A stretch of 64,000 nucleotides of DNA. It comes from Aliivibrio_A kagoshimensis (lineage in GTDB: Bacteria > Pseudomonadota > Gammaproteobacteria > Enterobacterales > Vibrionaceae). The stretch lies in assembly GCF_050337105.1 (NCBI RefSeq), contig NZ_JAKJSQ010000014.1, forward strand, positions 8,765 through 72,764, written 5' to 3'. This document shows, piece by piece, positions 44,512 through 52,278 of the stretch. The translations under genes and the position numbers were made by a program. The notes beneath the pieces were generated by a model. It was given only the letters and a program-made list of their open reading frames with translations. It had not been told where the DNA came from and did no database searches. Position 1 is the first letter of the stretch. Every line of letters starts with the position of its first letter.

Positions 44512-44588
44512 AACAAGCCTAATCGTTCTATGATGATAAAAAGGGTAATGTCATCAAAGTGTATCTTAATAACCAAGTGGATTCATTA

Positions 44589-44616
44589 TAAAAAAAGCCC
44601 CCAATAAAGGAGGCTA
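44589..44616 (-). terminator. Rho-independent terminator of tkt
   Basis: On the minus strand AGCCTCC pairs with GGGGGCT (one wobble) around a short loop and ends in a run of seven T residues. It separates tkt from epd. Confidence 0.87.
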
Positions 44617-44651
44617 ATTAATATCAACGAGACACCTAAGTGTCGGGTTAA

Positions 44652-46643
44652 TTAAGCAAGAAGTTCTTTTGCCGTATCAACAACATTTTCTGTTGTGAAA
44701 CCGAACATTTTGAACAGCTCACCAGCAGGTGCTGACTCACCAAAGGTAGTCATACCAATGATGCGGCCATCAAAACCAACATACTTGTACCAGAAATCAG
44801 CAATACCAGCTTCAATCGCAACACGAGCCGTAACGTCTGAAGGTAGTACTGTCTCACGGTAAGCGGCATCCTGTTTATCAAATGCATCTGTTGATGGCAT
44901 AGATACGATACGTACATTGTGACCAGCTAGCTGCTCTTTTGCAGAGACTGCTAGTTCAATCTCAGAACCTGTCGCAATCAAAATCAGATCCGGCTTGCCA
45001 TTACAATCACTCAGGATGTAGCCACCTTTTGCGATATTAGCCACTTGCGCTTCATCACGTGCTTGCTGAGCAAGGTTCTGACGAGAGAAGATTAATGATG
45101 TAGGACCATCTTTACGCTCAATCGCCAGTTTCCAAGCGACTGCAGATTCAACTTGGTCACACGGACGCCATACACTCATGTTCGGTGTTAGACGCAGTGA
45201 AGAGACCTGCTCAACAGGCTGGTGCGTTGGACCATCTTCACCAAGACCGATTGAGTCATGAGTATAGACTTGGATGTTCTGAATTTTCATTAGAGCAGCC
45301 ATACGTAGTGCGTTACGAGCGTACTCCATGAACATTAAGAAGGTTGCACCGTAAGGAACGAAACCACCGTGCAGAGCAATACCATTCATGATCGCCGTCA
45401 TACCAAACTCACGCACACCGTAATGCACATAGTTGCCTGAGAAATCTTCAGCTTCAACCGCTTTAGAGCCAGACCACATCGTTAAGTTTGAAGGTGCAAG
45501 GTCAGCAGAACCACCCATAAACTCAGGAAGCATTGCACCAAACGCTTCTAGTGCGTTTTGTGATGCTTTACGAGAAGCGATGTTAGCAGGGTTAGCTTGT
45601 AGATCCGCAATGATTGCGTTCGTTTTCTCTTCCCACTGCGCTGGTAAGTCACCGTTTACACGACGCTTGTATTCAGCTGCTAATTCAGGGTGTGCGGCAG
45701 CGTAAGCGTCAAATTTAGCATTCCACGCTGCTTCTTTAGCTGCGCCAACTTCTTTTGCATCCCACTCTGCTGCGATATTAGCAGGGATTTCAAAAGGACC
45801 GTGTTCCCAGCCTAGCGCTTTACGCGTAGCTGCGATTTCATCAGCACCTAGTGGTGCGCCATGACAGTCGTGCGTACCCGCTTTATTTGGAGAACCAAAA
45901 CCGATAACCGTTTTAGTACAGATAAGAGTTGGACGACCTGTTTCAGCTTTAGCCGCTTCAATCGCTGCATTAATCGCTTCAGGATCATGACCATCAACCG
46001 CTGGAATTACATGCCAACCATATGCTTCGAAACGTTTAGGGGTATCGTCTGAGAACCAGCCTTCAACTTCACCATCAATCGAGATGCCATTGTCATCCCA
46101 AAATGCGGTCAGTTTGCCAAGACCTAAGGTTCCAGCTAAAGAACACGCTTCGTGAGAGATACCTTCCATTAGACAACCATCGCCCATGAACACATAAGTG
46201 TTGTGGTCAACGATATCGTGACCGTCACGGTTAAACTGAGCTGCTAACGATTTTTCAGCCATCGCCATACCAACACCATTAGTGATGCCTTGGCCTAAAG
46301 GGCCTGTCGTCGTTTCAACACCAGGGGCATAACCAAACTCAGGGTGACCTGGAGTTTTAGAGTGCAATTGACGGAAGTTTTTCAAATCGTCGTTCGATAA
46401 ATCATAACCAGTAAGGTGCAGTAATGAATAAATCAACATTGAACCATGGCCGTTAGAAAGAATAAAACGGTCACGATCAGCCCACTCAGGGTTTTGTGGG
46501 TTGTGATTCAGGTGGCCACGCCATAATACTTCAGCGATATCAGCCATTCCCATTGGGGCACCAGGGTGACCTGAATTAGCTTGTTGTACACCATCCATAC
46601 TAAGGGCACGGATTGCGTTGGCGAGTTCCTTACGTGAAGACAT
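44652..46643 (-). CDS. tkt: Transketolase
   Basis: 663-residue thiamine-diphosphate enzyme of the non-oxidative pentose phosphate pathway. The N-terminal MDGVQQANSGHPGAPMGMAD, the cofactor-binding MGDGCLMEGISHEACSLAG with a downstream Asn, and VYTHDSIGLGEDGPTHQP are typical. ATG 46643 has TAGGAG seven bases before it. tkt is divergent from metK across a 421-nt region. A vibrio often has a second transketolase on chromosome 2, so the paralog number is not known from here. Confidence 0.97.
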   Translation of the reverse strand: MSSRKELANAIRALSMDGVQQANSGHPGAPMGMADIAEVLWRGHLNHNPQNPEWADRDRFILSNGHGSMLIYSLLHLTGYDLSNDDLKNFRQLHSKTPGHPEFGYAPGVETTTGPLGQGITNGVGMAMAEKSLAAQFNRDGHDIVDHNTYVFMGDGCLMEGISHEACSLAGTLGLGKLTAFWDDNGISIDGEVEGWFSDDTPKRFEAYGWHVIPAVDGHDPEAINAAIEAAKAETGRPTLICTKTVIGFGSPNKAGTHDCHGAPLGADEIAATRKALGWEHGPFEIPANIAAEWDAKEVGAAKEAAWNAKFDAYAAAHPELAAEYKRRVNGDLPAQWEEKTNAIIADLQANPANIASRKASQNALEAFGAMLPEFMGGSADLAPSNLTMWSGSKAVEAEDFSGNYVHYGVREFGMTAIMNGIALHGGFVPYGATFLMFMEYARNALRMAALMKIQNIQVYTHDSIGLGEDGPTHQPVEQVSSLRLTPNMSVWRPCDQVESAVAWKLAIERKDGPTSLIFSRQNLAQQARDEAQVANIAKGGYILSDCNGKPDLILIATGSEIELAVSAKEQLAGHNVRIVSMPSTDAFDKQDAAYRETVLPSDVTARVAIEAGIADFWYKYVGFDGRIIGMTTFGESAPAGELFKMFGFTTENVVDTAKELLA

Positions 46644-46710
46644 GTCTGCTCCTAAAATTCGAAAGACTTTTCAATAGTGGAAGATTAACTCTAGAATTAG
46701 AATTAACCCC

Positions 46711-46782
46711 ATTATACCTAAATGACTTCTCATAAAGAGGGGTGGCTTAATGCCGCTTTAATAAAAGGAACTTAGGTATAAT
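46711..46782. repeat. 11-bp perfect inverted repeat in the tkt-metK gap
   Basis: ATTATACCTAA at 46711-46721 and TTAGGTATAAT at 46772-46782 are perfect reverse complements separated by 50 nt. Each arm contains a TATAAT hexamer oriented outward, toward tkt on the left and metK on the right. This could be paired -10 elements of divergent promoters or two binding sites for one regulator. Neither has a convincing -35. Confidence 0.6.
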
Positions 46783-46908
46783 TATTCGGAGTATTGTCGC
46801 AAAGCCGCTTTAGCACTGCAAATGTTTTACAACTAAATAGTTCGCGTCACATCACTATTTCTGACATTCGTTACATCCTTCGTTACATTGAAAATCATCA
46901 ATTAAATG

Positions 46909-46989
46909 GCGCAAACGTTTAGTTGCTTGATAAGTAAGAAATCGGTTGCAATCTGAACGGATTGGAATATTATAGCCGTCTAGAAGTCG
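46909..46989 (+). promoter_or_regulatory. metK promoter with tandem MetJ-like boxes and a PurR-like box
   Basis: TTGCAA (46946-46951) and TATTAT (46968-46973) are spaced by 16 nt. Directly after lie two abutting 8-mers, AGCCGTCT (46974-46981, 7/8) and AGAAGTCG (46982-46989, 6/8), resembling the MetJ box AGACGTCT. MetJ with S-adenosylmethionine represses metK in E. coli. Upstream at 46909-46924, GCGCAAACGTTTAGTT matches 10 of 12 conserved PurR positions. The rest of the 421-nt gap shows no coding sequence. Confidence 0.65.
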
Positions 46990-47064
46990 AAACCGCCATA
47001 TACCTACATTGAGTATGGTTGTTTCATTCAACGTACTTGTTTAATTTAAAAAGTGGACACCATC

Positions 47065-48213
47065 ATGGCAAAACACCTTTTTACCTCTGAGTCTGTATCA
47101 GAAGGTCACCCAGACAAAATCGCCGATCAAATTTCTGATGCGGTACTTGATGCGATCATTGCTCAGGATCCTAAAGCTCGTGTGGCTTGTGAGACCTACG
47201 TAAAAACTGGCATGGTTATGGTCGGTGGCGAGATCACTACCTCAGCTTGGGTTGACATCGAAGAGCTCACTCGTGAAACCGTTCGTGAAATTGGTTATGT
47301 GCACTCTGACATGGGCTTTGACGCAAACTCGTGTGCCATCTTGAATACTATTGGTAAGCAGTCTCCAGACATCAACCAAGGTGTTGACCGTGCTGACCCT
47401 AAAGAGCAAGGCGCTGGCGACCAGGGCATCATGTTTGGTTACGCAACCAACGAAACAGACATTCTAATGCCTGCTCCAATCACTTACTCTCACCTTCTTG
47501 TTCAAAAACAAGCTGAAGTACGTAAGGCTGGAAAATTAGACTTCCTACGCCCAGATGCAAAATCACAAGTCACCTTCCAATACGACCAAGGTAAGATTGT
47601 CGGTATTGATGCGGTTGTACTGTCAACTCAGCATTGTGATTCAATCTCTACACCTGAACTTCGTGAAGCGGTAATGGAAGAGATCATCAAACCAGTCCTT
47701 CCTTCTGAGTGGTTAAATAAAGAGACTAAATTCTTTATTAACCCAACAGGTCGTTTTGTTATCGGTGGCCCAATGGGTGACTGTGGCCTTACTGGTCGTA
47801 AAATTATCGTTGATACCTACGGCGGCGCGGCTCGTCACGGCGGTGGAGCTTTCTCTGGTAAAGATCCTTCAAAAGTTGACCGTAGTGCGGCTTATGCGGC
47901 TCGTTATGTAGCGAAAAACATTGTTGCTGCTGGTCTTGCTGATCGCTGTGAAATTCAGCTTTCTTACGCCATCGGTGTGGCTGAACCAACGTCTATCATG
48001 GTTGAGACGTTTGGTACTGAAAAAGTATCACACCAGATCATCGTTGAAGCGGTTCGTCAAAACTTCGATCTACGTCCATATGGCATTTTAGAGATGCTTG
48101 ATCTTCTTAAGCCTATCTACAAAAAGACAGCGGCTTATGGTCACTTTGGTCGTGAAGAGTTCCCTTGGGAAGCGACAGATAAAGCGGCAATGCTAGCTGA
48201 ATTTGCTAAATAG
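47065..48213 (+). CDS. metK: S-adenosylmethionine synthase
   Basis: 382-residue enzyme making SAM from methionine and ATP. The N terminus KHLFTSESVSEGHPDKIADQ, the ATP signature GAGDQGIMFGYA and the phosphate loop GGGAFSGKDPSKVDRSAAY are intact. ATG 47065 has a GTGGA site; the frame opens four codons earlier. It is divergent from tkt and followed by its own terminator and sprT. Confidence 0.98.
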   Translation: MAKHLFTSESVSEGHPDKIADQISDAVLDAIIAQDPKARVACETYVKTGMVMVGGEITTSAWVDIEELTRETVREIGYVHSDMGFDANSCAILNTIGKQSPDINQGVDRADPKEQGAGDQGIMFGYATNETDILMPAPITYSHLLVQKQAEVRKAGKLDFLRPDAKSQVTFQYDQGKIVGIDAVVLSTQHCDSISTPELREAVMEEIIKPVLPSEWLNKETKFFINPTGRFVIGGPMGDCGLTGRKIIVDTYGGAARHGGGAFSGKDPSKVDRSAAYAARYVAKNIVAAGLADRCEIQLSYAIGVAEPTSIMVETFGTEKVSHQIIVEAVRQNFDLRPYGILEMLDLLKPIYKKTAAYGHFGREEFPWEATDKAAMLAEFAK

Positions 48214-48255
48214 CCCCTTTATTTAGTGAGTTTACCTCGCTAATTCAAAATTTAG

Positions 48256-48289
48256 AGCAAGAGTTTATTCATTAGACTCTTGCTTTTTT
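48256..48289 (+). terminator. Rho-independent terminator of metK
   Basis: AGCAAGAGT (48256-48264) pairs with ACTCTTGCT (48276-48284) around an 11-nt loop and runs into a T tract. Confidence 0.92.
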
Positions 48290-48321
48290 ATCTCTTACTT
48301 CCCTTCGGTATAAGTGCTCTT

Positions 48322-48825
48322 ATGGAGAAACTGAAACAACACTCCATTGAAAAGGCCGCTCAATGCATTCAACTGGCGCAGAGTGCCTTAAACATGGACT
48401 TCGCCCTACCTACCATCTCATTTAACCAGCGCGGAAAGGCGGCCGGTACTGCTCGCTTGCAACGCTGGGAGATCCGTCTCAACCCTATCCTGTTGCAAGA
48501 GAACCAACAGCAATTTATTGATGAAGTGATACCCCACGAAATTGCTCACCTTATTACTTTTCAGCTTTATGGCAGAGTCAAACCTCACGGTAAAGAGTGG
48601 CAAGGCATCATGAATCACGTTTTTAATTTACCGGCTAAAACAACCCACAGCTTTAATGTTCACTCTTTGCAAGGTAAGACCTTTGACTACCAGTGCCACT
48701 GCCAACAACACGTTTTAACAATTAGACGTCATAATAGGGTCATCCGCCAACAAGCCACCTATCTCTGTCAGCGCTGTAAACAACCTCTGATCGCAATGCC
48801 TATTCCCTCCCGTTCTACGTTATAA
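48322..48825 (+). CDS. sprT: SprT family zinc metalloprotein
   Basis: 167-residue SprT-like protein. The zinc motif HEIAH lies in EVIPHEIAHLITFQLYGR, followed by HGKEWQ with the third ligand. The C terminus has a zinc-ribbon CxC and CxxC (YQCHCQQH and LCQRCKQP). The family includes eukaryotic Spartan proteases that cut DNA-protein crosslinks; the bacterial role is less clear. ATG 48322 is chosen because the frame's earlier TTG lies in the metK terminator. The ribosome binding site is weak. Confidence 0.92.
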   Translation: MEKLKQHSIEKAAQCIQLAQSALNMDFALPTISFNQRGKAAGTARLQRWEIRLNPILLQENQQQFIDEVIPHEIAHLITFQLYGRVKPHGKEWQGIMNHVFNLPAKTTHSFNVHSLQGKTFDYQCHCQQHVLTIRRHNRVIRQQATYLCQRCKQPLIAMPIPSRSTL

Positions 48826-48931
48826 TCACAACACATTGTTAAAGCAGGTTTAAGGGTTGTAATTCAGCTCAATAACACCCATGTTATTAGCAACACACGT
48901 ATTATCATCATTTACGAAAAGTAGTAACACT

Positions 48932-49663
48932 ATGAGTAATCCTAGAATTTTTCACCCCGATACTCTGCCTTCACATGGTGAGGTATCATTAAGCGATGAC
49001 GCGGCAGGACACGTTGGTCGTGTATTACGCATGAAGATAGGTGAGTCTATCACTCTATTTGATGGCAGTGGCTCAGAGTTTTTGAGCACCATTAGCGCGG
49101 TCAGTAAGAAGAACGTGGCCGTGACTGTCCAGACAAAGAGTGAACGTAGCAGTGAGTCGCCACTCAACATTCATTTAGGTCAAGTGGTCTCCCGCGGTGA
49201 TAAGATGGAATTTACCATACAAAAATCAGTGGAGTTAGGTGTCACAACCATTACCCCTCTTATTTCTGAGCGTTGTGGCGTAAAACTGAATGCAGAGCGA
49301 TTTGAGAAAAAACTGGCCCAATGGCAAAAAATCATCATCAGCGCTTGTGAGCAGTGTGGTCGAAACACCATTCCCACCATTAGACCAATAATGGCCCTCG
49401 AAGCGTGGTGTCAGGAAGAGTACGATGGGTTAAAGCTCAACCTACATCCTAGAGCTCAGTATTCGATCAACGCGCTGCCTGAGCCTGTTAAAAATGTACG
49501 TTTGCTGATCGGTCCAGAAGGCGGGTTATCCGCTGACGAGATTAGCATGACAGAACACTATAATTTTGAAGAGACGTTGTTAGGCCCTCGAGTATTACGA
49601 ACCGAAACCGCAGCGCTCACCGCAATTACCGCACTACAAGTTCGCTTTGGCGATCTTGGATAA
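48932..49663 (+). CDS. rsmE: 16S rRNA (uracil(1498)-N3)-methyltransferase RsmE
   Basis: 243-residue SPOUT methyltransferase. An N-terminal PUA-like domain (RIFHPDTLPSHGEV, HVGRVLRMKIGESITLFDGS) is followed by the trefoil-knot domain with LLIGPEGGLSADEI and LGPRVLRTETAALTAI. The start at 48932 (MSNPRIFHP) aligns with E. coli RsmE; an ATG at 48881 would add 17 unconserved residues. It heads the rsmE-gshB-yqgE-ruvX run. Confidence 0.95.
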   Translation: MSNPRIFHPDTLPSHGEVSLSDDAAGHVGRVLRMKIGESITLFDGSGSEFLSTISAVSKKNVAVTVQTKSERSSESPLNIHLGQVVSRGDKMEFTIQKSVELGVTTITPLISERCGVKLNAERFEKKLAQWQKIIISACEQCGRNTIPTIRPIMALEAWCQEEYDGLKLNLHPRAQYSINALPEPVKNVRLLIGPEGGLSADEISMTEHYNFEETLLGPRVLRTETAALTAITALQVRFGDLG

Positions 49664-49677
49664 CTCGGAGAATAGAC

Positions 49678-50625
49678 ATGATCAAACTCGGCATTGTAAT
49701 GGACCCAATTTCATCCATTAATATCAAAAAAGACTCGAGCTTCGCTATGATGATGGAAGCGCAACGACGCGGTTGGGAAATTCATTATATGGAGATGGCT
49801 GACCTCCACTTGGATCAAGGCAAAGCAATTGCTGACACCAAAGTTGTCACATTGACAGAAGACCCAAACGGCTGGTATGAATTCACTTCTGAGCAGACGA
49901 TCGCCCTCTCTGATCTTGATGCGGTTCTAATGCGTAAAGATCCCCCTTTTGATACCGAATACATCTACGCAACCTATATTTTAGAACGTGCTGAAATGGA
50001 AGGGGCACTGATTGTCAACAAACCGCAGAGTCTACGTGATTGCAATGAGAAACTATTTACAGCCTGGTTTCCAGAGCTAACTCCAACCACCATTGTGACC
50101 CGCAAAGCGGAAAAAATTAAAGCGTTTCGTGAGCAGCATGGTGACATTATTTTAAAACCGCTTGATGGTATGGGGGGAGCCTCTATTTTCCGCGTCAAAG
50201 CAGGTGACCCCAATGTCTCCGTCATCATAGAGACGTTAACTAACCACGGGCAAAACTACTGCATGGCGCAGACATTTGTTCCTGATATCACCAATGGCGA
50301 TAAACGTATTCTTGTGGTGGACGGCGAGCCGATGCCTTACTGCTTAGCACGAATTCCAGCCGAAGGGGAAACCCGTGGTAACTTGGCGGCAGGTGGTCGA
50401 GGTGTGGCGCAAGCAATTAGTGATACAGATAGAATGATAGCTGAAACAGTTGCACCTATACTCAAAGAGAAAGGGCTGATTTTTGTTGGTCTCGATGTCA
50501 TTGGTGACAAGCTTACTGAGATCAACGTGACGAGCCCAACTTGTATTCGAGAGATTGAAGCCGCGTTTGATATTTCAATCACTGGTAAATTAATGGATGC
50601 GATAGCGCGTCGAATTAAACAGTAA
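49678..50625 (+). CDS. gshB: Glutathione synthetase
   Basis: 315-residue ATP-grasp ligase that adds glycine to gamma-glutamylcysteine. IKLGIVMDPISSINIKKDSS at the N terminus, the ATP-grasp loop ILKPLDGMGGASIFRV and the C-terminal INVTSPTCIREIEAAF are diagnostic. It lies 14 bases after rsmE and 15 bases before yqgE, with GGAG upstream of its start, so an operon is likely. Confidence 0.98.
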   Translation: MIKLGIVMDPISSINIKKDSSFAMMMEAQRRGWEIHYMEMADLHLDQGKAIADTKVVTLTEDPNGWYEFTSEQTIALSDLDAVLMRKDPPFDTEYIYATYILERAEMEGALIVNKPQSLRDCNEKLFTAWFPELTPTTIVTRKAEKIKAFREQHGDIILKPLDGMGGASIFRVKAGDPNVSVIIETLTNHGQNYCMAQTFVPDITNGDKRILVVDGEPMPYCLARIPAEGETRGNLAAGGRGVAQAISDTDRMIAETVAPILKEKGLIFVGLDVIGDKLTEINVTSPTCIREIEAAFDISITGKLMDAIARRIKQ

Positions 50626-50640
50626 CTATCGAGGGCCGAC

Positions 50641-51204
50641 ATGGATCTTAGAAATCATTTTCTTGTAGCAATGCCGACGATGAAAGACCCATTCTTTCAG
50701 AGAAGCGTTGTGTACATCTGTGAACATGACGAAGAGGGGGCGATGGGGTTATTAATCAATCAACCTATCGATATCTCAGTTGAGAACATGTTGGAACAGA
50801 TTGAAGTTAATCGCGAGCTGCCACTGGAAAAACAGAGCAGCTTAAAGCAACCCGTGCTCAATGGCGGACCCGTTTCAGATGATCGTGGTTTTGTTCTGCA
50901 TATCCACAAAGACAAATATGCCTCAAGCTTGGATATGACCGATCAACTCTCAGTCACTACCTCTAAAGATATTCTTGCGATTCTAGGCACGAATGACCAA
51001 CCTGAAAAGTTCTTGGTTACGCTTGGCTATTCAGGTTGGGACGCCGGGCAGCTAGAGAAAGAGTTAACCAATAATACTTGGCTAACCATCGAAGCCGACC
51101 CGAGTGTTATTTTTGATACCCCCATTAATGAGCGCTGGCAAAAAGCAGTGCAACAACTGGGCATTGACGTGGCCAATCTTTCTAGCGATGTGGGCCACTC
51201 TTAA
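50641..51204 (+). CDS. yqgE: YqgE family protein (UPF0301/AlgH)
   Basis: 187-residue protein beginning LRNHFLVAMPTMKDPFFQRS followed by VYICEHDEEGAMGLLINQP, the conserved UPF0301 N terminus. NGGPVSDDRGFVLH and LGYSGWDAGQLEKEL are also conserved. AlgH of Pseudomonas was linked to alginate regulation but the molecular activity is unknown. Adjacent genes gshB and ruvX keep the order found in E. coli. Confidence 0.93.
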   Translation: MDLRNHFLVAMPTMKDPFFQRSVVYICEHDEEGAMGLLINQPIDISVENMLEQIEVNRELPLEKQSSLKQPVLNGGPVSDDRGFVLHIHKDKYASSLDMTDQLSVTTSKDILAILGTNDQPEKFLVTLGYSGWDAGQLEKELTNNTWLTIEADPSVIFDTPINERWQKAVQQLGIDVANLSSDVGHS

Positions 51205-51216
51205 TATGAGAGCACT

Positions 51217-51645
51217 ATGACAAAAACACGCACTATTCTTGCCTTCGACTTTGGAACTAAAAGTATTGGTTCGGCCGTTGGTCAAGAGGTTACGGGAACC
51301 GCTGGCCCTTTAAAAGCGTTTAAAGCCAATGATGGGGTTCCAAACTGGAGTGATATTGAGGCCATATTAAAAGAGTGGAATCCCGATCTGATTGTAGTCG
51401 GTTTACCACTCGATTTAGAAGGAAAAGCGCTAGAGGCCATTACACCAAGAGCAAAGAAGTTTGCTAATCGCCTACATGGTCGATTTGGTTTCCCCGTTGA
51501 ACTTCACGATGAAAGACTCTCCACGGTGGAAGCGAAATCAGAGCTGTTTGAATTTGGCGGTTACAAAAAACTCACCAAAGGCAATGTCGACTGTCAATCT
51601 GCGGTAATCATACTAGAGAGCTGGTTCGAATCTCAGTGGGCCTAA
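51217..51645 (+). CDS. yqgF: Putative pre-16S rRNA nuclease YqgF (RuvX)
   Basis: 142-residue RNase H-fold protein. The N-terminal ILAFDFGTKSIGSAVGQE carries the first catalytic Asp. VVGLPLDLEGK and the C-terminal DERLSTVEAKSEL and DCQSAVIILESW hold the other acidic positions. E. coli YqgF trims the 5' end of pre-16S rRNA. It follows yqgE by 12 bases and precedes a hairpin terminator. Confidence 0.95.
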   Translation: MTKTRTILAFDFGTKSIGSAVGQEVTGTAGPLKAFKANDGVPNWSDIEAILKEWNPDLIVVGLPLDLEGKALEAITPRAKKFANRLHGRFGFPVELHDERLSTVEAKSELFEFGGYKKLTKGNVDCQSAVIILESWFESQWA

Positions 51646-51668
51646 GCGAATAGAGACCAACGAAAAAC

Positions 51669-51708
51669 AAAACATCCCGATAATCATAATGACTATCGGG
51701 ATGTTTAT
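51669..51708 (+). terminator. Terminator hairpin after yqgF
   Basis: AACATCCCGATA (51671-51682) pairs with TATCGGGATGTT (51694-51705) over 12 bp. The downstream T content is low, so efficiency is uncertain. It lies between convergent yqgF and the cold-shock gene. Confidence 0.7.
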
Positions 51709-51730
51709 ATCTGATGTTCATACGCCAGAT

Positions 51731-51765
51731 ACAAAAAATGCCGGCTATGCCGACATTTTGTTATT
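51731..51765 (-). terminator. Rho-independent terminator of the cold-shock gene
   Basis: On the minus strand AATGTCGGC pairs with GCCGGCATT (one G-U wobble) around a 3-nt loop and is followed by six T residues. Confidence 0.9.
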
Positions 51766-51785
51766 CTAAGAATTAAATCTTAAAA

Positions 51786-51995
51786 TTAAAGAGCTACAAC
51801 GTTTGCAGCTTGTGGGCCTTTCTGGCCTTGTTCTACTTCAAAAGACACTTTTTGGCCTTCAGCAAGAGTTTTGAAACCCTCAGAAGCGATTGCACGGAAA
51901 TGTACGAATACGTCAGCGCCGCCGTTGTCTTGAGTGATGAAACCGAAACCTTTCTCTTCGTTAAACCACTTAACGATACCAGTTGATTTAGACAT
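51786..51995 (-). CDS. CspA-family cold-shock protein
   Basis: 69-residue single cold-shock domain, an RNA/DNA chaperone. The nucleic-acid motifs RNP1 (KGFGFI) and RNP2 (VFVHF) are intact, and [13 protein letters not shown] is the usual C terminus. ATG 51995 has GGAG six bases upstream; an in-frame start four codons earlier is rejected. About 280 nt of AT-rich sequence precede it before pilU, consistent with the long 5' leader of cold-inducible csp genes. Which Csp paralog this is cannot be decided here. Confidence 0.93.
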
Positions 51996-52278
51996 GAATG
52001 TCTCCAATTTTTCAATAAAATAATTCGCAATATTGCGTTTTAGCCAGTAATAGAATTATTTATGTGACGATTACTATGATTGGAAAGCTTCATAACAACG
52101 GACTAAATTAACAGTACATCGAAGGTTTTCTAAAACATTATAATGTTGCATATAAACAAGGTCTGTATTGCAGGCACGAGACGTATGCTATCACAATCAT
52201 TGCCCAAGAATAGCTTTTTTTCATGTTTTTTTTAAAAAACCATATGATCCTTTAGTGATAGAGATACTTTGCCAGCCA
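51996..52278 (-). promoter_or_regulatory. AT-rich leader and upstream region of the cold-shock gene
   Basis: On the minus strand a TATAAT hexamer (52137-52142) would place transcription about 135 nt before the ATG. A sequence at 52111-52121 matches 7 of 11 bases of the E. coli cspA cold box. No good -35 is visible. Homopolymeric T and A runs at 52215-52239 could act as an UP element or curved DNA. No coding sequence or clear pilU terminator was seen. Confidence 0.4.
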
